A DNA stretch of 64,000 nt from Actinoalloteichus hymeniacidonis. Its GTDB lineage: Bacteria; Actinomycetota; Actinomycetes; Mycobacteriales; Pseudonocardiaceae. The stretch is from NCBI RefSeq assembly GCF_014203365.1, contig NZ_JACHIS010000001.1, forward strand, positions 1,178,001 through 1,242,000, written 5' to 3'. Both the position numbers and the translations under genes were made by a program. The notes below the pieces were generated by a model. The model saw only the letters and a list, made by a program, of their open reading frames with translations, had not been told where the DNA came from and made no database searches. Shown here piece after piece: positions 37,482 to 45,837 of this stretch. Positions within the stretch are counted from its first letter, which is position 1. The number at the start of each line of letters is the position of its first letter.

Positions 37482-38267
37482 GTGCGGGTTCATGTGGTGT
37501 CCGATGTGCACGGCAACGTCGACGATCTGGCCAGAGCCGGGGAGGGCGCCGACGCACTCATCGTGTTGGGCGACCTGCTGGACTTCGTCGACTACCTCAA
37601 CCCCGCGAACGGGATCTTCGGCGCGTTGTTCGGTGCCGAGCGGGTCGCCGAGTTCGCCAGACTCCGCCGTGATCCCAACGGCGAGGCGGGTGCCTTCATC
37701 CGTTCCTTGTGGTCCGGGCTCGACGATGCCGCCGCCCGGGTGGACGAGGCGGTCCGCGAGCAGTACGCCAAGCTGTTCGCCGCCATGACGGTGCCGACCT
37801 ACGCCACGCCCGGCAACGTGGACAACCCGGAGCTGTGGCCCGAGTACGCCGGACCGAACGTGACCGTGCTCGACGGGCAGACCGTCGAGATCGGCGGCTT
37901 GCGCGTCGGTTTCGTCGGCGGCGCCCTGCTGCTGCCCGGGACGACGATGCGCCCGGAGGCGCCCTGGAAGCCCTACCTGCGCTCGGCGGAGGAGTACGAC
38001 ACCGTCGTCGAAGCCCTGGGCCCGGTCGACCTGCTCTGCACCCACATCCCGCCCGCGGTTCCCGAACTGTGTTACGACGTGGTCGCCCGGCATCGCGAAC
38101 TGGGCTCGGCGGGCATTCGTCGAGCCCTGCGCGAACACCGGCCGCGCTGGTCGGTATTCGGCCACGTCCACCAGCCGTTGGCGCAGCGCATGCGAGTCGA
38201 CGGCACCGAGTGCGTCAACGTCGGTCACTTCCGACAGACCGGGGTGCCCTACGTCCTGCAGTGGTAG
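37482..38267 (+). CDS. Calcineurin-like metallophosphoesterase
   Basis: Predicted 261 aa with the complete five-block metallophosphoesterase signature: VVSDVHGNVDD (Asp, His), LGDLLDF (Asp), PGNVDNPEL (Asn), LLCTHIPP (His), FGHVHQPLAQ (His-x-His). Between blocks 2 and 3 is an ~80-residue helical insert (EAGAFIRSLWSGLDDAAARVDEAVREQYAKLFAAM). The substrate (nucleotide, cyclic nucleotide or phosphoprotein) cannot be told. It stands as a single gene between homologues that are adjacent in M. tuberculosis, so it may be an insertion relative to that order. Confidence 0.9.
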   Translation: MRVHVVSDVHGNVDDLARAGEGADALIVLGDLLDFVDYLNPANGIFGALFGAERVAEFARLRRDPNGEAGAFIRSLWSGLDDAAARVDEAVREQYAKLFAAMTVPTYATPGNVDNPELWPEYAGPNVTVLDGQTVEIGGLRVGFVGGALLLPGTTMRPEAPWKPYLRSAEEYDTVVEALGPVDLLCTHIPPAVPELCYDVVARHRELGSAGIRRALREHRPRWSVFGHVHQPLAQRMRVDGTECVNVGHFRQTGVPYVLQW

Positions 38268-38303
38268 CGCTGCACACTCCCCGGCCCGACGGGGGTGACA
38301 CGG

Positions 38304-38309
38304 TAGCCT
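38304..38309 (+). promoter_or_regulatory. -10-like TAGCCT for the SRPBCC gene
   Basis: TAGCCT, seven bases, then the ATG at 38317. Confidence 0.55.
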
Positions 38310-38316
38310 GCCTGGC

Positions 38317-38781
38317 ATGGCCGATGAGTCCACCCAGTCCTTGGTGATCGATGCACCCGCCACCCGCATCATGGGGGTCATCGCGGATTTCGCGGCCTAC
38401 CCCGAATGGGCGGGCAATCTGAAGAGCACCGAGGTGCTCGCGGAGAACGCGGACGGCCAGGCCGAGCAGGTCAGGTTCGCGCTGGACGCCGGAGTCCTCA
38501 AGGACAAGTACACCCTGGCCTACGAGTGGGCCGCCGACGGATTGTCGGTGAGTTGGACCCTCGTGGAAGGCCAGATGCAGAAGTCGCAGCGCGGCAGCTA
38601 CCGGTTGGAACCCGAGGGCACCGACGGGCCGACGACCGTGACCTACACCCTGTCGGTCGATCTCACGATCCCGATGATCGGCCTGTTCAAGCGCAAGGCG
38701 GAGAAGGTCGTGATGGACACGGCGCTCAAGGAATTGAAGCGCCGCGTCGAGGAGAGCACCTCCTCGGCCCGACCGGAGTAG
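38317..38781 (+). CDS. SRPBCC (START-like/polyketide cyclase) family protein
   Basis: Predicted 154 aa. A helix-grip fold is suggested by the start ADESTQSLVIDAPATRIMGVIADFAAYPEWAGNLKSTEVL, the repeated beta strands (VRFALDAGVLKDKYTLAYEW, LSVSWTLVEG, GSYRLEPEG, TVTYTLSVDLTIPMIG) and the long C-terminal helix. Such proteins bind hydrophobic ligands in a cavity. It corresponds to Rv2185c. Eight nucleotides separate it from the ArsA-like gene, so the two are surely co-transcribed. Confidence 0.9.
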   Translation: MADESTQSLVIDAPATRIMGVIADFAAYPEWAGNLKSTEVLAENADGQAEQVRFALDAGVLKDKYTLAYEWAADGLSVSWTLVEGQMQKSQRGSYRLEPEGTDGPTTVTYTLSVDLTIPMIGLFKRKAEKVVMDTALKELKRRVEESTSSARPE

Positions 38782-38789
38782 GCGACGTC

Positions 38790-39989
38790 GTGCGCTTGCT
38801 GCTGTTCACCGGCAAGGGCGGAGTCGGCAAGACCACCCTCGCCGCGGCGACCGCGGCCCGGTTGGCCAGGGATGCGACCAAGACGCTGGTGGTCTCGACC
38901 GATCCGGCGCACTCGCTCGGCGATGCGCTCGGCGTGGCGGTCATCGACCGACCCACCGAGGTGGAGACCGGTCTGTTCGCGGCGCACATCGAGACCAGGG
39001 GACTGCTCGATCAGGCATGGCGGACGCTGCGGGAGCACCTCCGCACCATGCTGGCGGGCGCCGGTCTGGACGAGCTCGACGCCGAGGAACTGACGGTGCT
39101 CCCCGGCATCGAGGAGCTGCTTGCCCTCACCGAGGTCGCCAGGATCGCGGCCGACGGCCCGTGGGAGACCGTGATCGTGGACTGCGGGCCCACGGCGGAG
39201 ACTCTGCGACTGTTGGCGCTGCCCGAGGCGCTCGCCGGTTATCTGGAGCGGCTCTTCCCCTCGCATCGGCGGGCGGTGCGCGGTCTGTTGGGCACCCTGG
39301 CCGGCGGGAAGCTGGAGCAGTGGGACGCATTGGCAGGCGGGCTCGGTGATCTGGCGGGTCGACTAGAGGGGCTGCGCGCGTTGCTCACCGATCGCGCCAC
39401 CACCGGGGTGCGGCTGGTGCTGACCCCGGAACGGGTGGTCGCCGCCGAGACCCGTCGGACGATCACGGCCCTGACGCTGCAGGGCATCGCGGTCGACGCC
39501 CTGCTGGTGAACCGTCTGGTACCCGATCCCGGCACCGAGCAGGGGGTGGCCGCCGATTGGTTGCGGACCCGACGAGCCGAACAGCAGGACGTGCTCGATC
39601 AGGTGCGCCGGGAGTCCACCGTCGGAGTCTGGACGGCGGGCCACCACGCGAGCGAGCCGGTCGGTCCCGCCGCGCTGCGAGCCGTCGCCGACGATCTCTA
39701 CGGGTCGGACGACCCGCTGCACCAGGCGCCCGATCGTCCGTTGCTGGCCATGCAGCGGCCCAGCACACCCGACGGCGAATACCTGTTGACCATCGCCGTA
39801 CCGCTGGCGGCGTCGGACCGGCTCGATCTGGCCAGGGTCGGTGACGAACTGGTGGTGACCATCGAGGGCAGGCGAAGACTCGTCGCACTGCCCTCGGTGC
39901 TGCGGCGCTGTGTCGTCTCCGGCGCGGGCGCCGACGATGCCGGGCTGACCGTGCGGTTCCGGCCCGATCCCGCGCTGTGGATGCGGTGA
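38790..39989 (+). CDS. ArsA/GET3-family ATPase with C-terminal HSP20-like domain
   Basis: Predicted 399 aa. The deviant Walker A/P-loop is at the very N-terminus (FTGKGGVGKTTLAAATAARLA), with the family's VVSTDPAHSLGDAL switch motif and VIVDCGPTAETLRLL as the Walker B region. Residues ~320-399 form a small beta-rich domain (YLLTIAVPLAASDRLDLARVGDELVVTIEGRRRLVALP) like the HSP20/p23-like tail of actinobacterial ArsA proteins. There are no arsenite-binding cysteine pairs, so arsenic export is not implied; a client-loading ATPase is likelier. The GTG at 38790 is chosen because the P-loop then sits at residue 8. Confidence 0.9.
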   Translation: MRLLLFTGKGGVGKTTLAAATAARLARDATKTLVVSTDPAHSLGDALGVAVIDRPTEVETGLFAAHIETRGLLDQAWRTLREHLRTMLAGAGLDELDAEELTVLPGIEELLALTEVARIAADGPWETVIVDCGPTAETLRLLALPEALAGYLERLFPSHRRAVRGLLGTLAGGKLEQWDALAGGLGDLAGRLEGLRALLTDRATTGVRLVLTPERVVAAETRRTITALTLQGIAVDALLVNRLVPDPGTEQGVAADWLRTRRAEQQDVLDQVRRESTVGVWTAGHHASEPVGPAALRAVADDLYGSDDPLHQAPDRPLLAMQRPSTPDGEYLLTIAVPLAASDRLDLARVGDELVVTIEGRRRLVALPSVLRRCVVSGAGADDAGLTVRFRPDPALWMR

Positions 39990-39996
39990 GCGGGCG

Positions 39997-40638
39997 ATGA
40001 CCGAATCGGCGGGTTTCACCGACGCCACCGACACCGCCTCGGGCTCCGGTGCGGGCTCCGACGGCCATCCGATCGGGACACGGCAGATCGTGACCGAGCT
40101 GCGGCGCACGCTCGAACTCGTCCACGATCGGGCGCAACCGTTGGTGGAGAGCCTCCGCAACCGGGTCGGCCAGAGCACGACGGAGACCGCCGACTTCTCG
40201 CCGGAATCGGCTGCAGACCGGCCGAAGCACTCCGAGGTCGATGACGGACCCCTCGGTTGCGCGCACTGCGGGTTCGATCCGTCGAACGAGGACGAGTCCG
40301 CCGCCGAGCGGGCTTCCACTCGGGCCGACTCCGCCGCCGAATCGCGAGAGACGGCGAATGGCTGCGACTGGTGCCCGGTGTGCCTGGTCATCGCGGTGTT
40401 GCGTGGCGAACGACCGGAGATCGGCCTGCGCCTCGCGGAGCAGGCGATGAGTCTGCTCGGGGCCCTGCGCACCCTGGTCCACGAACAGGGGCCCGAGAGC
40501 GATGCGGCGCGGAGACCAGGCCGGGAGGCCACGGACGCCGACCCCACCGAGTCGGCTGCCGCCGCGCCGGACGCCGCCTCGGAGGCCCCGGCGAGCCGGG
40601 TGCAGCGCATCGACGTCACCCGGGCCCACGGATGCTGA
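39997..40638 (+). CDS. Small CxxC-CxxC protein of unknown function (position of Rv2183c)
   Basis: Predicted 213 aa. Two CxxC knuckles, CAHC and CDWCPVC, flank an acidic Ser/Ala/Glu linker and probably bind one zinc. Helices before (GTRQIVTELRRTLELVHDRAQPLVESLRNRVG) and after (CLVIAVLRGERPEIGLRLAEQAMSLLGALRTLV) complete the core. The C-terminal 55 residues are low complexity. It begins 7 nt after the ArsA-like gene and overlaps the ROK kinase start, so SRPBCC, ArsA, this protein and the kinase read as one operon. No known family was recognised. Confidence 0.75.
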   Translation: MTESAGFTDATDTASGSGAGSDGHPIGTRQIVTELRRTLELVHDRAQPLVESLRNRVGQSTTETADFSPESAADRPKHSEVDDGPLGCAHCGFDPSNEDESAAERASTRADSAAESRETANGCDWCPVCLVIAVLRGERPEIGLRLAEQAMSLLGALRTLVHEQGPESDAARRPGREATDADPTESAAAAPDAASEAPASRVQRIDVTRAHGC

Positions 40639-41576
40639 CCATCGGGATGGACGTCGGCGGCACCAGCATCCGGGCGGGCGTTGTCGACGAGCACGGCGCG
40701 GTGCTGCGCCTGGAACGCACCGACACCCCCGGCGAGGAACGAGCGCTGGACGACGCCGTGGTGGCGACGATCGCCGCGCTGGCCGACGTTCATCCGGTCG
40801 AGTCGGTGGGGCTGTCGGTTGCGGGTTTCGTGGCGCAGGACCGGAGTTCGGTGCGGTTCGCGCCGCATCTGGCCTGGCGGCAGGCCTCGGTGGCCGACCG
40901 GATCGCACAGCGGGTCGGACTGCCGGTGGTGTTGGAACACGATGCCAACGCCGCCGCCGTCGGGGAGTACCGATTCGGCGCGGCACGCGGTGCGGCCATC
41001 GCCGTGTTGGTGGCCGTCGGAACCGGTATCGGCGCGGCACTGCTGATCGACGGCAGGCTGTTCCGGGGCGCGTTCGGCGTCGCGCCCGAACTGGGGCATC
41101 TCACGGTCGTGCCCGACGGCAGGCCCTGCCCCTGCGGGAAGAAGGGCTGCTGGGAACGCTATTGCAGCGGCACGGCCCTGGCGGCGACGGCCCGGGAACT
41201 GCTGGCCGCCCCCACCGCGAGGAGTGAGCTATCGACTGCGACCGCGATCACCGGTCGTTCGGTGGCCGAGGCGGCGCGGCGCGGTGACCCGGTGGCCACT
41301 GCGGCGATGGCGGACTTCGCGCACTGGTTGGGCAACGGGCTGTCCCTGGTCGCGGACGCCTACGACCCGGCGGTCATCGTCCTCGGCGGCGGAGTGTCCG
41401 AATCGGCCGAGCTGTTCCTCGAACAGGCCGATGCCCGCTACCTCGCCTCGATCACCGGAGCCGGGTTCCGGCCGCGTGCGCAACTGAAGGTCGCCGCCCT
41501 CGGCGATCTCGCGGGGATCGTGGGCGCGGCCGTCTTGGCCGCCGAACACGCCGCTGTCACCGTCCCACCCGGCTGA
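40632..41576 (+). CDS. ROK-family sugar kinase (glucokinase type)
   Basis: Predicted 314 aa. The N-terminal phosphate loop is MLTIGMDVGGTSIRAGVVDEHG. The ROK catalytic Asp is in LEHDANAAAVGEYRFGAARG, with VAVGTGIGAALLIDGRLFRGAFGVAPELGHLTV (the PELGH motif) and the ROK zinc site CPCGKKGCWERYCSG. VIVLGGGVSES closes the second ATP lobe. ATP-dependent glucokinase is the likely role; nothing shows polyphosphate use. The ATG overlaps the stop of the CxxC protein gene by 7 nt. Confidence 0.92.
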   Translation: MLTIGMDVGGTSIRAGVVDEHGAVLRLERTDTPGEERALDDAVVATIAALADVHPVESVGLSVAGFVAQDRSSVRFAPHLAWRQASVADRIAQRVGLPVVLEHDANAAAVGEYRFGAARGAAIAVLVAVGTGIGAALLIDGRLFRGAFGVAPELGHLTVVPDGRPCPCGKKGCWERYCSGTALAATARELLAAPTARSELSTATAITGRSVAEAARRGDPVATAAMADFAHWLGNGLSLVADAYDPAVIVLGGGVSESAELFLEQADARYLASITGAGFRPRAQLKVAALGDLAGIVGAAVLAAEHAAVTVPPG

Positions 41577-41625
41577 GCGGGGCGGGCGGGTCTCCCGACC
41601 GCCCGGCCGCCGTCCTCTCGCGAGA

Positions 41626-42144
41626 TCAGATCTGCGCGCCGTCGTCCCAACCGGAATCCGGCGGCGGGCCCTGCCGCATCCGGTAGACCAGCCAGCCGAT
41701 GCCTGCACTGATGATCAGCAGTCCCAGCGGCAGACCCACCTGCCTGGTCAAGCCGATGACGCCCGGGATGATCAGCAGGATCAGGCCCACCGCGAACATC
41801 ACCAGCGCACCGATCGTGCTGCGACGCAGCTTCGGCAGCGGCGGCGGCTCCGGGGGGATGTAGCGGTCCTCGTCGGGGACCTCTTCCTTCGGCGCCGGTG
41901 CCACGACCGGATCGACCGGTGCCGGCGGCGCGGCCTCCGGCTCCTGCTCGGTCTGCTGATCCCGGCTGGACCGCTCGTCCCGCTCCGCCCGCCTGCCGCG
42001 TTGGCCACGGGGTTCGGCGTCGGCCTGTTCGTCCTTCGGCCAGCTGGGCACCGATTCCGAATCGCGGGTCAAGCCCGCGACGATCTCGGCGAACGCTCTG
42101 TCGATGTCCTCCGGACCATCCGCGCTACCCGTGCCCCGTGTCAT
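41626..42144 (-). CDS. Acidic protein with two C-terminal membrane helices
   Basis: Predicted 172 aa. The first ~105 residues are hydrophilic and disordered: DIDRAFAEIVAGLTRDSESVPSWPKDEQ, then an Arg/Glu-rich stretch and a Pro-rich stretch ending PPEPPPLPKLRR. Two transmembrane helices follow (STIGALVMFAVGLILLIIPGVIGLTRQ and GLPLGLLIISAGIGWLVYRM). The function is unknown; the pattern is common in actinobacteria. It overlaps the upstream esterase gene by 4 nt (TCATGA), so expression is coupled. Convergent with the ROK kinase, 49 nt apart. Confidence 0.8.
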   Translation of the reverse strand: MTRGTGSADGPEDIDRAFAEIVAGLTRDSESVPSWPKDEQADAEPRGQRGRRAERDERSSRDQQTEQEPEAAPPAPVDPVVAPAPKEEVPDEDRYIPPEPPPLPKLRRSTIGALVMFAVGLILLIIPGVIGLTRQVGLPLGLLIISAGIGWLVYRMRQGPPPDSGWDDGAQI

Positions 42145-42911
42145 GACCGACTCCCGGTTCGCTCGTCCTCGAGCCTGCGGACGAATTCGAGACTGCGCTC
42201 GAAGATTCGCGGCGCGTCGTAGTCGAGCGTGGCGACGTGCGAACTGTCCGAAAGCGTCATCCGCGTCAGGTCCTCGCTGCGCACCCGGTTCGCGATGATC
42301 TCGGAGTTCTCCGGCTCCACCACCGGATCGCTCGGCGAGGTGCAGAGCAACATGGGCTGGGTCACCACCGGAAGATCGGCGTGCACCAGTCGCCAGAGGT
42401 CGGCCAGACTCGCCATGGCGCGCAGCGGCAGCCGATCGTAGGCGATCTCCATCACACCGGGCTTGGCGATGCCGCCCGCGATGCCGGGCAGCGACGGCCA
42501 CACTCTCGACAGCAGCGGAAGCGCACCGATGGCCTTGCGCAGGGTCATCACCGACGGATTGACCAAGGCGAGCCCGGCGATCTGATCGCCGCGTTGCTGG
42601 GCGAGTCGCAAGGCGAGCGTGCCGCCCATCGACTGGCCGAAGACGTACACCGAACCGCACCTGGCCCGCAGTTCGTCGAAGGCCTCGGCATCGCAGTCGT
42701 ACCAGTCCTGCCAGCGGGTTCTGTTCAGCTCACGCCACTGAGTCCCATGTCCGGGCAGCAACGGCAGTCGCACGCTGACACCCGCCTCGGCGAGATGTTC
42801 TGCCCAGCCACGCATGCTTTGCGGCGATCCGGTGAAACCGTGGCAGAGAAGGACACCGATCTCGCCGGATGCGTCATGGTTGAACGGCTCGGCACCGGCC
42901 ATCACGGGCAC
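42141..42911 (-). CDS. Alpha/beta-hydrolase, carboxylesterase/monoacylglycerol lipase type
   Basis: Predicted 256 aa. The oxyanion segment is GVLLCHGFTGSPQSMRGWAEHLAEAG, followed by the nucleophile elbow FGQSMGGTLAL (Ser), the acid in CTSPSDPVVEP (Asp), and the His in LSDSSHVATLDYD. The LLPGHGTQWRELNRTRWQDWY cap region matches Est30-like carboxylesterases and monoglyceride lipases. AAGGGAGG lies 5 nt before the GTG at 42911; a longer frame to 42971 lacks such a site. First gene of a two-gene leftward unit. Confidence 0.9.
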   Translation of the reverse strand: MPVMAGAEPFNHDASGEIGVLLCHGFTGSPQSMRGWAEHLAEAGVSVRLPLLPGHGTQWRELNRTRWQDWYDCDAEAFDELRARCGSVYVFGQSMGGTLALRLAQQRGDQIAGLALVNPSVMTLRKAIGALPLLSRVWPSLPGIAGGIAKPGVMEIAYDRLPLRAMASLADLWRLVHADLPVVTQPMLLCTSPSDPVVEPENSEIIANRVRSEDLTRMTLSDSSHVATLDYDAPRIFERSLEFVRRLEDERTGSRS

Positions 42912-43131
42912 CGTCGCCTCCCTTGTATCCGTGATCGACACCGCAAGAAAGCGGTAGCGCCATCGTGCCACGCCCGGCCGACCGACGGGAGAAAGCCCGG
43001 CTGGCGGACCCCTGCTTCACCGTTACCACAGGCGCTCACGTTGTGCGACCGGTGGTGTGGTCCGTAGTCTTGCCTGGCGATGCCCGCAGGCTGGTCCGCC
43101 GGGCGGAGGTCGTTAGGGAGGCGCGCGGGCA

Positions 43132-43890
43132 GTGGTCTACTGGTTGATGAAGCATATCTTCTTGGGACCCCTAATGCGGTTGTTTTTCCGGCCCCGGATC
43201 GAGGGTGCCGAAAACATTCCGCAGGACGGTGGGGCGATCCTGGCAGGCAACCATATTGCCGTCGCGGATTCGTTCTTCATGCCGTTGAAGGTCCAACGGC
43301 GAGTGACCTTCCTCGCCAAGAGGGAGTACTTCACCGGCAAGGGGATCAAGGGGCGACTGAAGAAGCTGTTCTTCACCTCGATCGGACAGGTGCCGATCGA
43401 CCGCTCCGGCGGTTCGGCCGCTCAGGCGACGATGAACACCGCGGTGCGGTTGCTCAACGAGGGCAGGCTGCTCGGGATCTACCCCGAGGGCACCCGATCC
43501 CCGGACGGCAGGCTGTACAAGGGCAAGACCGGCGTGGCGCGGATGGCCCTGGAGGCGGGCGTCCCGGTGATCCCCGTGGTGGTCTTCGGCACCGACAAGG
43601 CCAACCCGATCGGTTCCAAGATCTGGCGGCCGTATCCGATCCGGATCGTCGTCGGCGAACCATTGAACTTCTCCCGCTACGAGGGATTGGCGGGCGACCG
43701 CTTCGTCGAGCGGTCGATCACCGACGAGATCATGTACGCCCTGATGGAGCTGTCCGGCCAGGAGTACGTCGACATGTACGCCACCAAGGCCAAGGCCGAG
43801 CTGTCCGGCACCGCCGAGAAGGACGGCAAGGCAAGCGCCAAGCAGGCCCGGCAGACCGGTGATCGGCTTCCGGAGTCCAAGGCGGGCTGA
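43132..43890 (+). CDS. plsC: 1-acyl-sn-glycerol-3-phosphate acyltransferase family protein
   Basis: Predicted 252 aa. The catalytic NHx4D motif reads NHIAVADSFF, and the glycerophosphate-binding blocks are VPIDRSGG, IYPEGTRSPDG and VPVIPVVVFGTD. It acylates lysophosphatidic acid in phospholipid synthesis. It begins VYWLMKHIFLGPLMRLFFRPRIEG, an amphipathic membrane-associating start. The C-terminal 40 residues are Lys/Ala-rich and probably disordered. TAGGGAGG precedes the GTG by 10 nt. It matches Rv2182c by position. Confidence 0.92.
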   Translation: MVYWLMKHIFLGPLMRLFFRPRIEGAENIPQDGGAILAGNHIAVADSFFMPLKVQRRVTFLAKREYFTGKGIKGRLKKLFFTSIGQVPIDRSGGSAAQATMNTAVRLLNEGRLLGIYPEGTRSPDGRLYKGKTGVARMALEAGVPVIPVVVFGTDKANPIGSKIWRPYPIRIVVGEPLNFSRYEGLAGDRFVERSITDEIMYALMELSGQEYVDMYATKAKAELSGTAEKDGKASAKQARQTGDRLPESKAG

Positions 43891-43944
43891 ACCGCCTGTC
43901 GTGGTGGATGCCTGAACCGGCCGGGACGCCGTCGGCGCGCACCC

Positions 43945-43950
43945 TAGGCT
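43945..43950 (+). promoter_or_regulatory. -10-like TAGGCT for the exoribonuclease gene
   Basis: TAGGCT, six bases, then the GTG at 43957, with no ribosome site. Confidence 0.6.
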
Positions 43951-43956
43951 GACTCG

Positions 43957-44481
43957 GTGCGTTACTTCTACGACTGCGAGTTCATCGAAGACGGTACGAC
44001 GGTCGAGCTGATCTCGATCGGTGCAGTCGACGAACAGGGCCGCGAGTTCTACGCGGTGTCCACCGAGTTCGATCCGGAGCGGGCGGGACCCTGGGTGCGG
44101 CGCAACGTGCTGCCCAAGCTCCCGCCGCCCGCCGATCGAGCCTGGCAGAGCCGTGATGCGATCCGGCGCAACCTGCTCGAATTCCTGCGGGAGCCCGGCG
44201 AGGATATCGAGCTGTGGGCCTGGTTCGCCGCCTACGACCACATCGCCCTCGCCCAGCTCTGGGGCGCGATGCCCGCGCTGCCGCGCTCGCTCCCCAGGTT
44301 CACCCGGGAACTGCGCCAGCGCTGGGACGACGTCGGTCGTCCGACCCTGCCGCCCGCGCCGCTCGACGCCCACGATGCCCTCGCCGATGCCCGGCACAAC
44401 CTCGCGCGGTGGCGCGTCATCCAGCGTCGCTGGGAGGAGCTGGGACTTCCCGCCGGTTCGACAGGCTCACCGACGCGATAA
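43957..44481 (+). CDS. 3'-5' exoribonuclease of the AS (Rv2179c) type
   Basis: Predicted 174 aa. DEDDh-type RNase fold with MRYFYDCEFIEDGTTVELISIGAVDEQGREFYAVS (catalytic Asp and Glu), WAWFAAYDHIALAQLWG (Asp) and the final LDAHDALADARHNLARW (His, Asp). The Rv2179c family was shown to bind and trim single-stranded or overhanging RNA. The protein is full length. Nothing recognisable lies between its stop and pfkA (246 nt). Confidence 0.9.
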   Translation: MRYFYDCEFIEDGTTVELISIGAVDEQGREFYAVSTEFDPERAGPWVRRNVLPKLPPPADRAWQSRDAIRRNLLEFLREPGEDIELWAWFAAYDHIALAQLWGAMPALPRSLPRFTRELRQRWDDVGRPTLPPAPLDAHDALADARHNLARWRVIQRRWEELGLPAGSTGSPTR

Positions 44482-44727
44482 CCGGCCCAACCGGAGCGGC
44501 CCGACCGAGTCGGCGCGGGCGCCGAGGAACGGCGTTCGCGACCTCGGAACTGAGATCGGATGATCGACCCCCATTGCTGCACCGATCCAGTTCGTGGCAG
44601 GCTCACCTCGCCCCTGTTCTTCGATGCGGAAGCTCGCCGCGAGTCCTCCACGTCGGCGGGCGGTCGGGCACGGCGAGGCCGGCCACCACGGCGCCGGCGA
44701 GGCTGACACAGGAGGCGAGACGAGAAG

Positions 44728-45753
44728 ATGCGCATCGGTGTGCTCACCGGCGGCGGCGACTGTCCGGGTCTGAACGCGGTCATCCGTGCGGCGGTCCGCA
44801 AGGGCGTCGAGGTCTACGGGCACGAATTCGTCGGGTTCCGCAACGGCTGGCGAGGCCCGATCGAGGGGCTGACCAAGCCGCTCGGGCTCGACGACGTCGA
44901 GGACATCCTCACCAGAGGCGGGACGATCCTCGGATCCTCCAGGACCAACCCGTACAAGACCGAGGGCGGCGTGGAGGCGATCCGCTCGACGCTGAAGGAT
45001 CAGGGCGTCGACGCGCTGATCGCCATCGGCGGCGAGGACACCCTCGGCGTGGCGAAGCGGCTGACCGACGACGGCATCGGCGTCGTGGGCGTGCCCAAGA
45101 CGATCGACAACGACCTCAACGCCACCGACTACACCTTCGGCTTCGACACCGCGGTGCACATCGCCACCGAGGCGATCGACCGGCTGCGGACCACCGCCGA
45201 GTCGCACCACCGCGCGCTCGTCGTGGAGGTCATGGGTCGGCACGCGGGCTGGATCGCGCTGCACTCCGGCCTCGCGGGCGGTGCGAACGTGATCCTGACG
45301 CCGGAGAACGAGTTCGACATCGACCAGGTCGTCGGCTGGGTCGAGCGTCGTTTCGAGCGCGAGTACGCGCCGATCATCGTGGTCGCCGAGGGCGCGGTGC
45401 CCAAGGGCGGCGACGCGGTGCTCAGCCACGGGGAGAAGGACGCGTTCGGTCACGTCCGCCTCGGTGGCATCGGCACCTGGTTGGCCGAGGAGATCGCCAC
45501 CAGGACCGGCAAGGAGTCCAGGGCCGTGGTGCTCGGACACGTCCAGCGCGGCGGCACCCCGACCGCCTACGACCGGGTGCTGGCCACCCGCTTCGGCCTG
45601 CACGCCATCGACGCGGTGCACGACTCGGACTTCGGTGTGATGGTCGCGCTGCGCGGCACCGACATCGTCCGCGTCAAGCTCGCCGAGGCCACCGCCGAAC
45701 TCAAGACCGTCCCCGCCTCGCGCTACGCCGAGGCCGAGGTCTTCTTCGGCTGA
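44728..45753 (+). CDS. pfkA: 6-phosphofructokinase, probably pyrophosphate-dependent
   Basis: Predicted 341 aa. It phosphorylates fructose 6-phosphate. The N-terminal phosphoryl-donor loop is MRIGVLTGGGDCPGLNAVIRA, and the catalytic base is Asp127 in TIDND. Donor-selectivity residues are Asp104 in GGEDT (ATP enzymes have Gly) and Lys124 in PKTIDND (ATP enzymes have Gly), the combination known from PPi-dependent enzymes such as that of Amycolatopsis methanolica. The sugar-phosphate segment MGRHAGWIALHSGLAGGAN is intact. Followed by a terminator and then by the leftward toxin island. Confidence 0.93.
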   Translation: MRIGVLTGGGDCPGLNAVIRAAVRKGVEVYGHEFVGFRNGWRGPIEGLTKPLGLDDVEDILTRGGTILGSSRTNPYKTEGGVEAIRSTLKDQGVDALIAIGGEDTLGVAKRLTDDGIGVVGVPKTIDNDLNATDYTFGFDTAVHIATEAIDRLRTTAESHHRALVVEVMGRHAGWIALHSGLAGGANVILTPENEFDIDQVVGWVERRFEREYAPIIVVAEGAVPKGGDAVLSHGEKDAFGHVRLGGIGTWLAEEIATRTGKESRAVVLGHVQRGGTPTAYDRVLATRFGLHAIDAVHDSDFGVMVALRGTDIVRVKLAEATAELKTVPASRYAEAEVFFG

Positions 45754-45773
45754 GTTAGCCCAGCGGACCCGAG

Positions 45774-45804
45774 AGCACCCCGGCGTCTTGCGCGCCGGGG
45801 TGCT
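45774..45804 (+). terminator. 12-bp stem terminator after pfkA
   Basis: AGCACCCCGGCG pairs with CGCCGGGGTGCT around a 7-nt loop. It is positioned to stop both pfkA and the convergent DUF3883 gene. Confidence 0.75.
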
Positions 45805-45837
45805 GCTGCTCTCGTCAGCGGGTCGACACGCCGGTAC

